From Certhia americana (taxonomy: Eukaryota > Chordata > Aves > Passeriformes > Certhiidae), in assembly GCA_018697195.1 (NCBI GenBank), contig JAGMWU010000037.1, forward strand, positions 806,001-870,000: 64,000 nucleotides of DNA, in the 5' to 3' direction. The notes beneath the pieces are model-generated. The model did not search any database and was not told the origin of the DNA. It saw nothing but the letters and a program-made list of their open reading frames with translations. A program made the translations under genes and the position numbers. This document shows, piece by piece, positions 34,031 to 51,600 of this stretch; position 1 is the first letter of the stretch, and the number at the start of each line of letters is the position of its first letter.

Positions 34031-35999
34031 TCTAGTTTAGGAGGGGAAATGACAAAAGAAAATGACATTTCTATGTAAGCCTTATGTTACACAGAGATCC
34101 CTGACTCGCTGCAGTGATGAGAGATAGGGCAACAGCAAAATCCTGCTGGGAAGTCAGGAACTCACTGTGAGGGACTCCTAAACAGGGTTACAGCCACTTG
34201 CTGCTGGTCTTCTGTGAGTAATTCTCCAAACCAAACTGACGTGGAACCCACGCTTGCAGAAAGGCTTTTGTTTTTTACACTCTGAAGCCTCCTGAACGCA
34301 CTCTCAATAAATGTTCAGTGTGTTTAAGTTCCTCGGGTAGTTAAGCTCTGCCGTGGCCAAACAAGGCAGGTTTACCACGGTGAACTGAATTCCCGTGTGT
34401 TCAGCATCCATCCAGGCTGTGTGACTCAATCACATAGCGCTAGCTTCCCCTTCTGGCCAGAAGAAGTAAGGGAAACCCCATGGCGAGAGTCATGGGAATT
34501 ATTTCTCAGTTTTATTCCTCTGCACTTAAGATAAACACAAATTTTCAGATAACAAATTCATGGCTAACTTCTAGTGGGGGGGGAGGTGCAGGTGGAACAT
34601 CTTTGATTCTTGTAACATAATATAATGATATATTGAGATGGAGTTGCTTCTTGAATGTAGAATTCTTTTCTAAACATGGACCTAGTCGGGAAAGCAATTA
34701 GATGAAAATACCAACTTCTGAACAAAAAGACTCCAAATTTCCCTTCTGGACCTCTATTAGCTGGTCCTCAAAACAAGTTTTTAACTTCTTTTCATATGCT
34801 CTATGCTAATTTTCCCCATGCAACTGCATCAGTTATGATTGCAGTGGGGTTTGTTGTTTGGACATTGGAGTTTTTTGGTTCCCTTTTTGTCTTAAGGATT
34901 CTTCTTTCATCTGAATTCTGTGGTACAATATTTTGTATCATTAGGGTAAGTAAATGTAGGGTGTACCTACATGAAGTTGTTTGTTTACTTTGTGGTGTAA
35001 AACAATGACACACAGTTATGATCCAACAGGCTTTTTAACAAGCCCTTTCTGAGTCAGTCAGCCTTTCAGAATGCTGTTGTGCTGTACGACTGGATGGATT
35101 GAGCATACAACACTGAATTTTAGCAGAATCTTCCCTTTTTTTGTCCTTTTCATGCCTATCTGCTTCAGCTGCCTGGAAAAATGGGACATTTAGCTCCATA
35201 CAGTTTTGGATTGTAAAACTAAAGTCTTGGTTTTGTGGGTATGTTGGAGGGTAAGCAAGCAAACACCTACTCAACAGAGACTTCCAGCATGATAAACAGT
35301 ACCTTGTGTTTAAGGCACTCGGGTGGCCTGCCAGAAACAACGGCCTTCCCTGTTCACACCACAGGTTTGGTCCCAAGTGGAAACACTTAGCTTTTCCTAC
35401 ATCTCAGTCTTGAATCCTGACTATCAGATTTACCATGGACTTGGTCTTCCCCTTCATCTTCGCTGTGTCACTTAGGAACAGAGAATGTCTTGAGATGTTT
35501 TGCTGCAACGTAACATTCCTGTGGATAATTCTCCTTGCTATCTCACTTCTACCAGTTGTGGTTTCCATGAGCTAGTGAGGCACTTAGTGTGGGACAAAGA
35601 ACTGTGAGCACCAATGCTGTTGGAGATGCAGGGAAAAGCACCTGAATGTATGAGAGGTTTGTCTTCAATGATAAACTGAGTTCTGCATTCATCATTGATT
35701 CCTTGCCCCAATGGATGCTTCACCTTGTGAACTACAGTATTCGCTTTTTGGTGGATAAGTCCTGGGCTGGAGGGAAGGAGGATTATATTTAGTCACTTGA
35801 AAGTCTTAGTCCTCTGCTCAGGACTGAGTTTTTGGCAACTACAGGACTTAAAAACTGCAGCCAATCAGGTCTTTCCTTAAGCAAAAAGTAGCTGGGAATG
35901 AGGGTGTCTCAGCAAAGGCAGGTGTCAGATTGTATTATATTTTTTATGTTTAATAATATGTTTGCTATGGTTTCATTGCTGTATTGAAAAAATCCAGGA

Positions 36000-36560
36000 G
36001 GAGGCAATTAATGGCTTCCTTTTCAGCTGTGCAATAATGAACTACATGAGAAATATTTTGGTATCGTGAGTCAGTGGTGGCCATGGAGAAAAACATACTC
36101 TTTAAGCCAAGCTTTTAAATGCTTTTTTAATTGAAAGAAAAAGAAATAATATTTTACTGGCGAGTAACCCTCTCTTCCAGGTTTATAATTTTAACAATGA
36201 ATCAGTCTTGGAGAACATTATTTAACTGGCGTTTACGACCAGTAGTATATTAATAATTTTTGCGGATTTTGCCTGTATAACAAATGTCTTTCTTTCCTTT
36301 ATTTACAGAAAAGATATTTGCTTTTATAAGAAAAGCAAATCTGCCCCCTTTAAAAATCATTTCACATCAGGAAGTTCATCAATAACAATTAAAAAACTTG
36401 TGCATAAGGAATAGAAAATTTTCCTGTAATGGCTGATGTCACTTCTCCCTAGCGTGCAATCGCTGCTCAGTTCATTCCAACAAGGAAGCATTGACGTCAC
36501 TCTCTAAAGTTTTGTGAAGAAACTTCAGCTCCCTTGTTTATAAAAATATTACACAAAAAC
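36000..36560. promoter_or_regulatory. Candidate conserved non-coding element / enhancer
   Basis: This block is AT-rich but keeps about nine CpGs where the surroundings are CpG-poor. It has a perfect CRE, TGACGTCA, at 36492-36499, a near-CRE TGATGTCA at 36434-36441, a posterior-HOX-like TTTACGAC at 36232-36239, and several ATTA/TAAT homeodomain cores. It lies 3 kb upstream of the MMAA CpG island and 13 kb downstream of SMAD1. SMAD1, a developmental gene, is the likelier target. This rests on composition and motifs only, with no alignment. Confidence 0.4.
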
Positions 36561-39289
36561 TCCCCGTAGTTATTTAAGATCATTCTTCCTTCTGCTTTCT
36601 TGAGATACTTTCTTGTAGGTCTCAGCCAAAGCTCAAAGAGCAAATTTCAGCTGTGAATATGCTTTCTAGTGATTTTATTTCAGGTGTCCAATTATCTTTT
36701 AAGATAAGGCAGGAGGTATGCTTTGTCTAGAGTGCTAAGACTGTCCCTGAAAGGCTTAGCCTTTCTTCTTGAAAGGAATGCTGTAATCAGTGGTTACCTT
36801 TCTTCGTGTTTTGCTGTAAAGAGGAGGTTGGATCAAACTTCTCTGCTTCTGTGAAAACTGAAATGAATAGAGGAGCGCCTTCTGAAATAAAGGGCAAATG
36901 GTGATTTGGTCAGCACTGTAGTTTGTTTGGCAGGGACTACCAGTTTGTATTGGCCTTTACAGCACATTGCTGTAAATAAATGTGTGTGACTATATTAAAA
37001 TAATTTTTTTAATTACATGCACAAAGATTACTTCAGGGTTTTTTAAAGAGGAGGTGAACAGAACAAGAATATCAGTGTTGCCAGAGAAAGAAAGAATGAA
37101 CTAATTCAACTAAAACTGCAAGGGGAAGCCAGTTAGACGGAATGTAAATTTGCATGGTGGAATTTGGCAGATTCTAATGTTAATACTATTCCTGCTGTGA
37201 GAAGTTACAGAAGGGTCTTTTTCTATTCTTTTGTAATGATCTAGATTTGGTTGCACATTTTGCCTGAATATCTGTGCCTCTCTGCACCTTTAGCACAATA
37301 TTTATAACACTTTACAGGATGTTTGATTTAGTATTGGCTCAGAAGGAAGACTGCTATTTCATAAGTTACCCTTTTCTTTAACACTGGGATAAATTTGCAG
37401 CAAGGAGGTTAAAACAGATAATTTTGTTAAATCTTGGACAAATTTGCATACTGTGATGGAATAACTATGGGGTGTGCATTTTTATTCTTCTGACACCCTT
37501 GAGGAAAAGAAGTAAAGCAAATACAGAATATGAGTTAAATTTGAAAGAAAACCCCAGATCCACAAACACACTCCCCCCACTCCAAATTTGAAAGATAATT
37601 TTTAAGAAAAAGGAGAAACAGAGCCGATGTGGAAAGCTACTGAATTACCCTTCTGAATTGCTCAGCACCAGTGTTAAGTAAATTAATGATAAACGGATAA
37701 AGAATACAGAAACCAAGAGAAACCTGCATGTTGGGCATGCATGAGAAAGCAAAAATACAGCGAGTCTGACCAAAATTTATTGGGCTGTGTGTAATAACAA
37801 CCAAAGACCTCCCTCTTCAGTTGCATACATTAAAAGACCATAGGAGAAACACAAGAACACTGTATAGTGTGGCAGGATGTAGATTAAGAAGACTCTAGGT
37901 ATGATACAGCCTCTAAGGCAGTATTTTACCTATTTTGGATGAGGTTAAAGTAAAAGAAAAGTGGAGGTGACAGAAGAGCACATAGTTCTAGGAGATCTAT
38001 ATAATCTCTGATATATGAAAGACTATTGAAAGAAAAAGTGTATATAATTGTCAAGGTAATAGGAAGTCTTCCTCTCGTATCTGGAGACTGTAGTCTCTGA
38101 CTGGTGAAAAGCAAACTTGTTGAATAACAGTGTTGAGGGGAAAGGGGAACAAAAAAGAGAATGACTTGAGCCATTTGGAGTTCCAGACCTCACCAGTGTG
38201 CAAAGTCTTGAAAATAGTTGATGCGGGAAGATGACTCTAAAGTTTGTGGCTGTATCAGGTTGGCAGTACAGCTGATGGACTGTATAAAAGAGCAGCAGTT
38301 TTATTCTAAACTGCTGAGTGCACACTTTAATCTCACTCCTATTATTCCAGTCCACAAGGTTATCATAGAGAACTGAACAATCCCCTCTCCTCTTCACCAT
38401 TGACGAAATGTGCAGTTTTACACGCCTGTTCATCGAGATCACTGACGAAAGTATTCAAGTTGGGAGAACACAAAGGGGCGTAAACTGAAGGATCAATTAA
38501 GCAGTAGTAGATTTTTTTTCTTGTTTTGTTTTTGCTGTTATTAAAATAATTGTAGGGATGTGCTATCTAGGTATAAGCACAGCACTTGAAAGAGAGAGCC
38601 TTAGAAAGCTTGTTAATGAAGAGATTATAGTGATCCATGCTAACTCTGGTGAATAAAGACCTGATTAAACAGAATTACTTCACGAGGCTATTTTGGATTG
38701 GAACTTTATGACTCTTTCTGCCATGGTTTCATCCCATGCTGATAGGGACACAAAATTGCCTATTTTCTTAGCCCTGAAATGTTCAGTTCTCTGTGTATCA
38801 TCGTCTTCTGGACCGGAGTAACAGCAGTGAGATTAAACTGTGCATTCAGCAGTTCAGAACAAAACTTTTGCTATTTAATAAATCTGTCATTTTCACTGTC
38901 CATGTGATGACACTGTGAAAAAGTCTTTACAAGACAGTGCAAGGCAGTGGGAACAGCTCAGCCACTGGACTCTACATTTATATTTATTGGGAATAGATCT
39001 GTGAACCTTAAGAAGAAGACGGGTGGAAACAGAGTGGTGAGATGACTAGTTTAAAAAGCAATAAAGCAAAACAAACCCCACCTCACAACAAACCAACATT
39101 CCACGACAGGAAACTTTTAAAGAGGAGGTTTAATAAGGCTGAAAATAAACGCGATTTAATAAGCACATGTGGGCATTTAAGCATTTCTTCTCCCTTCCTG
39201 GTGCATGAAACGAAACGGGAGGACTAGTGAATCGCCATGCACGGATTCAGAGCGGGTATTTTTTTAACCACGAGAGAACTGATTCGAAA
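36561..39289. other. Intergenic, upstream of MMAA
   Basis: AT-rich DNA with no exon, repeat or RNA gene that I can name. Confidence 0.7.
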
Positions 39290-39399
39290 CATCCTTCACT
39301 GTAAGGCCAGGGCAGGGAGACTGTGTCTCCGTGGCCACGGAAGTTTGCGTACTCATGGAATGGCCGGCTCTGAGCCTTCAGGCTTTGGGCCCCTCGCTC

Positions 39400-39541
39400 T
39401 GGGGGGCCCGGCGGATGGCGGGGTAGCTCCTTGCCCTTCAGCACCCTCCTTTCCAACCCAGCTCGCCCCTTTCCCGGCGGGGCAGCGGGTTCCGGCTCAG
39501 CCTGAGGGCGTCACTTCCCGGGGCGGAGCGGGGCTGCTCCG
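39400..39541 (+). other. MMAA: Probable MMAA non-coding exon 1 (5' end approximate)
   Basis: A good donor, CTCCG/GTAGGT, is found at 39541/39542 inside the CpG island. The next acceptor is TCTTTAG at 40147, giving an intron of about 600 bases before the ATG-bearing exon. Human MMAA also has a non-coding first exon (established). The transcription start was not located; 39400 is a guess within the island. Confidence 0.5.
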
Positions 39542-39550
39542 GTAGGTGCC

Positions 39551-39587
39551 GGGAATGGCGGGCAGCGGCTGGGAATGGCGGGCAGCG
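39551..39587. repeat. Tandem GGGAATGGCGGGCAGCG pair at MMAA exon 1 donor
   Basis: Two identical 17-base units at 39551-39567 and 39571-39587 (20-base period) start 9 bases after the predicted exon 1 donor. They are G-rich. Confidence 0.85.
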
Positions 39588-40147
39588 CGCCCTTGGCCGT
39601 GCCCACATGCCCTCAGCGGCCGCCCCGGGCTGAGGCGGCGGAGCGGGAGCGCGGCTGGGGCCTCCCGGGCGCCTCGGGGAGGCTTCAGCTCCTCCTGTTT
39701 ATTTCTAAGTGCTCTTGTGTCTGAACTCCGGCCCCCTTTTTTTTCTTCTTTCTGATGGAATAAGTGCAAATATGCCCTCATCCCGAGTAATTGTTAAAAA
39801 CAGCCCTAAAAATAGCCGGTCAAGCTAGAATCCACCGCCATTCCCACAAGCCTAAGGACTCGGTGTTCCTGGTTTTGTAGTGTGTTGCGTGTGCTCTGAG
39901 GGGCTTATATGAAAGTGTATTTCTTTATATTTTCATTTATGAAGTATGATAATAAAGGGATGCTGTGCTTTTGATTCTATAGCTTGTTTTTATCGTGTCC
40001 GTTTAACGGGAAAAGGGGGCGATCATTTTTTTATTCAAGGCAGCAGGTACAGATAAAATAAAAGCCGATGATCACGGGTGATGTAAATTTAATTTGAGCC
40101 CTCACAAGACCTTTGAAGAAAGTAAAAATGTTTTTCCTTCTCTTTAG

Positions 40148-40204
40148 GGTGTCTGCTAACAGAAGTGAACTGACAGCTCCTGGTACTTTTTAATTCCAAA
40201 CACG
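40148..40204 (+). other. MMAA: MMAA 5' UTR part of exon 2
   Basis: It runs from the acceptor AG at 40146-40147 to the ATG at 40205. Its 57 bases contain no other ATG before the start. Confidence 0.65.
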
Positions 40205-45427
<5,223 letters not shown>

Positions 45428-45660
45428 GAATTGTTTTCTACTCTGTTCTTGATGAGTGCTTTATGTAAACGTGAACATTAAATACACTTTTTCTATGTGT
45501 GGATTCAGATTTTTACTGCAGCAGACATGAATAGAATCCAGTACTCTGCAAAAGTATTCTGTTGGATTCTGTATACGCAGTGATCATGACAAACCTAAAC
45601 ACTCCCCAAGAGATTACTACACACTATATTGGAAGAAAATAAATTTCCAGATCTTCTATT
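45428..45660 (+). other. MMAA: MMAA 3' UTR (end approximate)
   Basis: It follows the TAA. Poly(A) signal candidates are ATTAAA at 45477-45482 (only 50 bases after the stop), AATAAA at 45638-45643 and AATAAA at 45921-45926. The end given uses the middle one. Confidence 0.5.
45638..45643 (+). terminator. MMAA: Probable MMAA poly(A) signal AATAAA
   Basis: First canonical hexamer after the MMAA stop codon. The earlier ATTAAA at 45477 and the later AATAAA at 45921 are alternatives. Confidence 0.5.
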
Positions 45661-48600
45661 TGTACATGCCATGGATCTATTGATAAAAAACTGGATACCC
45701 ATGTAAAATAATTGGGTTTGGGAGGGCAGGAGAGTGAGGTTTGTGGTGGTGCAGTGTTTGATTCTGGTTGTGGGGTCATCTCAGAGCAGTTGACACTGCA
45801 GCTTTCCATTCTAATATAGCAGCAGCTGTTGCCAGAATGGATTGCATTTTCTTTCCTCACCTTGAGTGACAGCAAGAACATTGGACTGCCTGACAGCACC
45901 AGACCGCAGCCTTAGTTTTAAATAAATTGTATGCATATAAATAGAACATAGTGGGGTTTGGTCCCTCTTTGGAAGCTGTAGTTAGTTATTATACACTGTA
46001 CAGTAGGAGAAGGGAATTTTAACCATCCTGGTTTCAAAATAGATGTCTTAGTAAAAAGCAGAATGTAGTTAGACTTTTTTTTTTTTTACATGCAGACATC
46101 AGATGGAACAAATGTTACCCATGATGTTTTAATAGCAAATGCCTTTATACTAGAATAATTTATCTCTAAAAATAATGTTTTGTGGTTTTCTGATCTGACT
46201 AAACGTTTTTGGGGTTTGAACAAACTGGCTAGTTGTGTTTGGTATTTTTTCTTTATCTTTTGCAGAAGTCAGGACTTCTTCCAACCAAAAGCACTTTTAT
46301 TTTTTATTTTCCTGTGAGAAAAATCTGGAGGAAACATTTTCCTGATCTGTGATCTAGAAAGCAGAGATCATCTGGTACCCACTAAATGTGGAGGTAAAAA
46401 TGGAAAAGTGCTGATTTTTTGAGACCTGGCAGCAAAACCAGTAAAACAGGAGAATCCATCAGCCTGTTGCTGCTCAGATAAATTAATTTTCAAAGAAACA
46501 TATTGGAAGTGATGATTTTCACAGTTTTGATTTTCTGGACATGTACATAAAAAGGTTATGGTGACTTTAGCTCAGTTTCACCTGTCTGACTTTCTGGCAA
46601 CCCATTGCCAGGGTAGCAGTGAATTGGGTTACTTAAACCCTCTTTTTACCTTCATGGTGTTTGGTTTTGTTTGGGTTTTTTTCCCCTCAAAGTATTGTTT
46701 TCTCTGCTTTCCCCTTGTCCCAGTTGTTGTATCATGTTCCCAACTTTTGCCAGCTAGGCACTCTTTGCAGTGACAAACTAAGGAAGGGCATTGTAGTGTT
46801 TTGGGGGCCATACAGCTGAGGCATTTCTTTGGTAAGAAAGTTTGCACTGGTGTTAGTGGTTTCCACCACCTAATTTGTCAGAACTTCTGAGCTCTGACCA
46901 CTTATTTATTCCTGTTTTTTAATGGCTGCATTGGGATTGCTGCAATCACTTGCAAAGAAGCAGCTTGCAGGACTGTATGGAGTGGCAGATAAGCAGTGAC
47001 TTTGTTAGGACCATGCTGAATTGTGAGAGAAATGCAGTGCTTACAGTTTCTTTTTTATTTAAACAACTTCTATTGAGTATGACAGAGAGTGCCGCAAACC
47101 AAAAGGAACTCTTGGTTCCTTTGAGTCCTTTCAGCTTTAAGTACTGACTGTAGTTTATGGTACCTTGTAGAAGAAATAACAGGTGGGTAATGAATTAATG
47201 AAAGCAGCAGCATTTTAACTAGTGAGTTCTCAACTTTTTGATAATCCCTTTGTTTCAGATGGCTGTTTTTGTGGTGACATCATTTGTGTTTATCTGTTAG
47301 ATCAAACCCTTATTGTGGTCATTACTTGTTCTTCTGTCAGTGACTTCTGTTTTCCTTGTCTATTATACAGGAGCTACCAAGCAAGTAAAATAGAACCTGC
47401 AGCTTTGTTTAAATGACACCTGCTCAAGCAGAATATGTTTTACAGTTCATTCAGTTTTTGTTTTCTGTATGCAGATCTGCTGATCCACTCAAGCCACGGG
47501 CTATCATTATTTTCTCATTTTGTTGCTTCTTTTATTGTGTCGTTAATTTACAAATGAACTCTTAGCAGAAGTGCAATGGCTTAAGAGTGTTCTTTGAACT
47601 GCATTTTCCTCTTAAAGCAGAGCATTAAATGAAAATCTGATTTGCCTTCTTCATGTGTCCACTTATGCCTCATACTTCAGTAGATGGAGAAATATCCTTG
47701 GATTGAAAGGAGTCTTTGGAAATGAAACAGTAAATGAGGGTCCCTGTTTTGTTTTTCAGAGATTCCCCTACTAAGCTGAAAAGCTGTCCTTTGCAAACTA
47801 TGAACTGAGCCTTCCATATGATAATGCAATAGTTTGTTTTACAGCCTGTAAAATTTTGCTGTGGTGTGTTCTGGACAAGTCAGTTGCTGTTCAATTAATT
47901 GTGTGGTTTTGTTCATATTCCCGTGGGCTGGGCAGATGCATTGTCTTCAGAAGGACTGCAGAGCTTCAGCTGGTCAGCTACAACTCCATAAACAATCCAC
48001 TGTGTCCCAGGACAGGGAAGAACGTTTCCAGCTCATCATTTTTAGCTCTGTGGGATTAACTTGGCAAAAATGCGTTAAAATATTGTTATTCAAGTAAACA
48101 GGCTTCTGAAAAAAGATAGTAAACAAATCTGTTGAGTAGGATGCTGACATATTCTTACTTTCTGGAGTTGTCAAGCTGCTCTTATGTTAACACGTAAACC
48201 CACAGCTATTGCAGAATAGTACGGGAAAATAATACAACTTCATGAGAAGCCAATAGCAAGATGAAGTTTGTAGCTGGAGCTATGACAAACTGTTAGACAA
48301 ATGAGTATGGGAGGAAAGGACTATAGATGCACAAAGTCACTACCTACAAAGTCTTGCTGTTGTCTGTAAGTGTGAAACTTTTCCCCAGGTCCTTGTGTAA
48401 TAGATGTTGCCGGTGTCTCACAGCTGGAAAAAACAAGTGTGGTGAGATCAAGTGATTTACCCAGGACTCTGGAACAGGTCAGAGAGTGTAAGGGTACAGT
48501 TCAATAGTCTTTAGTCTGAGCCCCACATATATTTACAGCCACGTTACTTAAGGTTGAAAAAATGCTCTTAGCAAGTTCATGCTCTTAGTGTGACTTATTC

Positions 48601-51600
48601 CTTTCATATCTAATCTCTCTGTTTTCAGTGACAGGACCCAGTGACCCCTTCTTGACTACTGTTCTGTTGTAATGTCCTGCTTTAAGTAATAAAAAACTTT
48701 CCTTTGATATCTAATCTGCCCTTGCCTTCTGTAAATGCATTACTTCCTGTTATGCATGCTGCTTCAGCCTTTATGTTCTCCTCACATACATTGCTTATTT
48801 TTGAAATTGCAATGAGTTGGCTATTTGAGATTTTGGGGTGTGGGAGCTGAGTAAAGCTAAAGAATACAAAGGAACTTTTTTTTTTTTTTTCCCTAACTGT
48901 AAGCACTTCCCTTCCTAAAGTTTTCTTTTATAATGTGGCAGGATTCAATTACTGACTTGCTCTGTACTGGTGCAAACATCCTTATTTGCCCTTTATTTCC
49001 TTTCTCAGAGTGCTCTGTTGCTCCCCCTTGGATGCACAGTCAATAAGTAACATATTCCACAAGTTAAAATGAGAAAAACGTTTTCACAGAGCTTAGTGTT
49101 TCTGTAACTATTGCTGCTGGACTGTTCTAAAGCATTTATAATTTAATGAAAGAATGAACAAAAGCTGATAAAGAATGTATTTAAGGAAACATTAGTGTGT
49201 TACCCTGATGAGTTTGACAGTCATCAGTGCACAGACTGATTAGCAACAGGATTCCTCTGTTGAACTGAAAACCAGTTCAGCTACTCCATAGTCATATTCC
49301 TTACAGTTTATTTGAAAGTAACCCACCCAACTCATAATTATATTATGGAACATTACCAGCATTGGTAAATATAGAATAAAAATCTCAAAATTAAAAACTC
49401 ATAAGCAGTTAGAGTACATACTTTGAATGTAAGGTTGACAGACATACTCTGTTCCCTCTTGTCATACTAAGGTATGGTTCAGCTTATGAACAGGGAAGGA
49501 AAAGACATTCATAACAGTGTATGGAGAAGGTACATTATGAAGCAGTAAGAATGCCTATTTTTTTCTATTTTTTGTCCTGTGGGAGCATAAGAAATATCCT
49601 GGATAATGCACTGTGAAGCCACAGAAACGGAGGTGACTGACAGTGTTTGCTTGTGAGGCTTACAGAATAAATTCAAGTCCTGTTCTTATTTGGATTTGTA
49701 TGTTGCATGGGACCATGTGACTCTTGTCCTGTGACACTAGGTGGATTTGTTTGTAATTGTGCTCTAAGTGGGGAATAGAAGTTCTTGTAGTTTGAGTAAA
49801 AGGTTGTTTGCTCGTAACAAGTTAAAAGCTTCACCTTTCAGAATGCATGATAAGGTTCCTGTATTTTTCCTTACTGTGGCTAAGTGAGTTCCTGCTCTGG
49901 GTTACTATGTCTTCATTGCCTCTGACATCTCTTCCATTGGTAGAATAGCCTATAAATACCTTAGTTATGCATCTTTTAACATGACTGAAATATTCATGAA
50001 GTTAATCAGGGACCGACAACACTTCTTTGTTTCTTCAATTGAAAGTGACCACTACAACCTAAAGATTACAACTATGAGAAGCCAAAGGCTGCTACAGCTT
50101 CAGAGGCCTGGGCTGACCTGCCCTGTGCAGGCTGCAATGGCTGGGGATGCGGAATGTGTGTCTAATGAGAAGAGCTGTGTGGCTGGGAGCAGTGCACACT
50201 CACACTGCTAAAGGTTTTCTCCCGGCCCTGAATCTGTGATCCTGTTTGTAGTTCTCTAATTGCAACCAGCAGAAGACAAGGGTGATGCTGGGTTTTATGA
50301 CTTGTTGCTTAGCAGCGTTGATCAACAAAAGTGCAACCTTTTCTTTTGCTGTAACCCCGGTGAACCCGGGCTTGGACGGAGCTCACCAGTAGAGAACAAG
50401 GGTTTCTGAAGCCGTGTGAAACTCCTATGCTGTGCCTTGTTAGCAGCGTCTGAGGGACTGCATCTCTTCTTGGCCTCTTGGTTACCTTTGCCCTTTACTC
50501 CTCTTTCTCTCTCTCATCAAATCTTAGAAGAAAGCAGGCACCGTCCTAGGAAGTTGTGGAGGATGGGAAATACAGGGTCAAGCCAGCTATACTAAGATGT
50601 ATCCTGCCTCTTTTCAGGAAAAGGATCTAAGTTGGTTCCCAGACTGTGATGTCAGACCCTCCTCTCCTGGAAGGAGAAAGACTTCAGCCATCACAGTAAG
50701 GTCTATTCTTACTTAGAGAAGCTTTCCTAGTATTTTGAAGTAGGCAAAATAATCCGTAGAGGAAAGGGAAATTAGGGTGCTAAGAATTTCCTGGTTTTGT
50801 GTCTTTTAGAAGGGATTTCACAAACTGAACCAGAAGGTGTATTGAGCATGGTTGAAAATGAGTCAGGGTCTGCATTGAATGTGTGCCTTTATCTGATCAA
50901 ATCTGGCAAAGCCTGCAAAATAAGAGCAAGGAGTAAGTTGTTTGTTTCACCTTAACTCTAAATTGTAAATTGTAAGTCAGACTGGACAAAGGCTTTTTAG
51001 TGACACCAGAAGCTGCAATGATTAATTTACGACATCAGAAGCTTAGACCTGGAGCTTTTACTGTTGCTCAGGTGCTTGTCTTTTACACCTAGATCTGAGT
51101 AGGATACAGCTGAGTATTTGTAAGCTTTTTCTGCCAGAAATGTTGTTATCCTCAGCCACCTTTATGCTTGTGGACACCAGGTGGAAAATAACACCTTGTC
51201 AGTGTGGTGGTTTTTCTCCTTTCCACCCTGTCACCTCCAGCCCTGACTTCTCCCCTCTATTCATTGGTAGCTTTTTAGAGCACTACAGGTCAATGTGTTA
51301 AAAGGTCAGCATGTGTTTCACAAGCCTGTTATGCTCTGGTGTCCCTCTTCTTCTGAAGTTTAAAGAGAGACCCTCTTGTTCAGCTATCCCAAACTTGTAA
51401 GATTCATGGAGAGGACTAATATTGCTGTAATTGCATAATTGAGATCAGATAGCTGAGATATTTGTTCCAGAACAGGCAGCTGCATAAGAAACTGGCTTCT
51501 GCCCTACATGCCATGTCAAAAGCATGGCAAGTGCATGGTGTCTGGCAGAACTCAATCAAGTAAAATAATCAGCAAATGGGAATGGGAATGATGTTGCAAA

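Larger units (their letters stand above)
25311..35999. other. Intergenic, SMAD1 to MMAA, first part
   Basis: About 10.7 kb of AT-rich DNA without recognisable exons. It holds a 12-base C run (27265-27276), AT-rich direct repeats at about 27300-27335, and a 20-base tandem duplication (33991-34030). The longest open frame (28625-29089, 154 codons, + strand) has a hydrophobic second half but no family resemblance. I do not call it a gene. Confidence 0.7.
39290..39700 (+). promoter_or_regulatory. MMAA: MMAA CpG-island promoter
   Basis: This is the only strongly GC- and CpG-rich stretch in the window. It has no TATA box and carries a GC box (GGGGCGGAGC, 39520-39529), typical of a housekeeping promoter. 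It lies 0.5-0.9 kb before the MMAA start codon. The short open frames on both strands here are side effects of the GC content. A divergent antisense transcript is possible from such an island, but I see no exon for one. Confidence 0.75.

Noticed and set aside
39237..39781. Overlapping ORFs in the MMAA CpG island on both strands
   Set aside because: GC-rich islands lack stop codons by composition. The translations are low-complexity Ala/Gly/Pro/Arg sequences.
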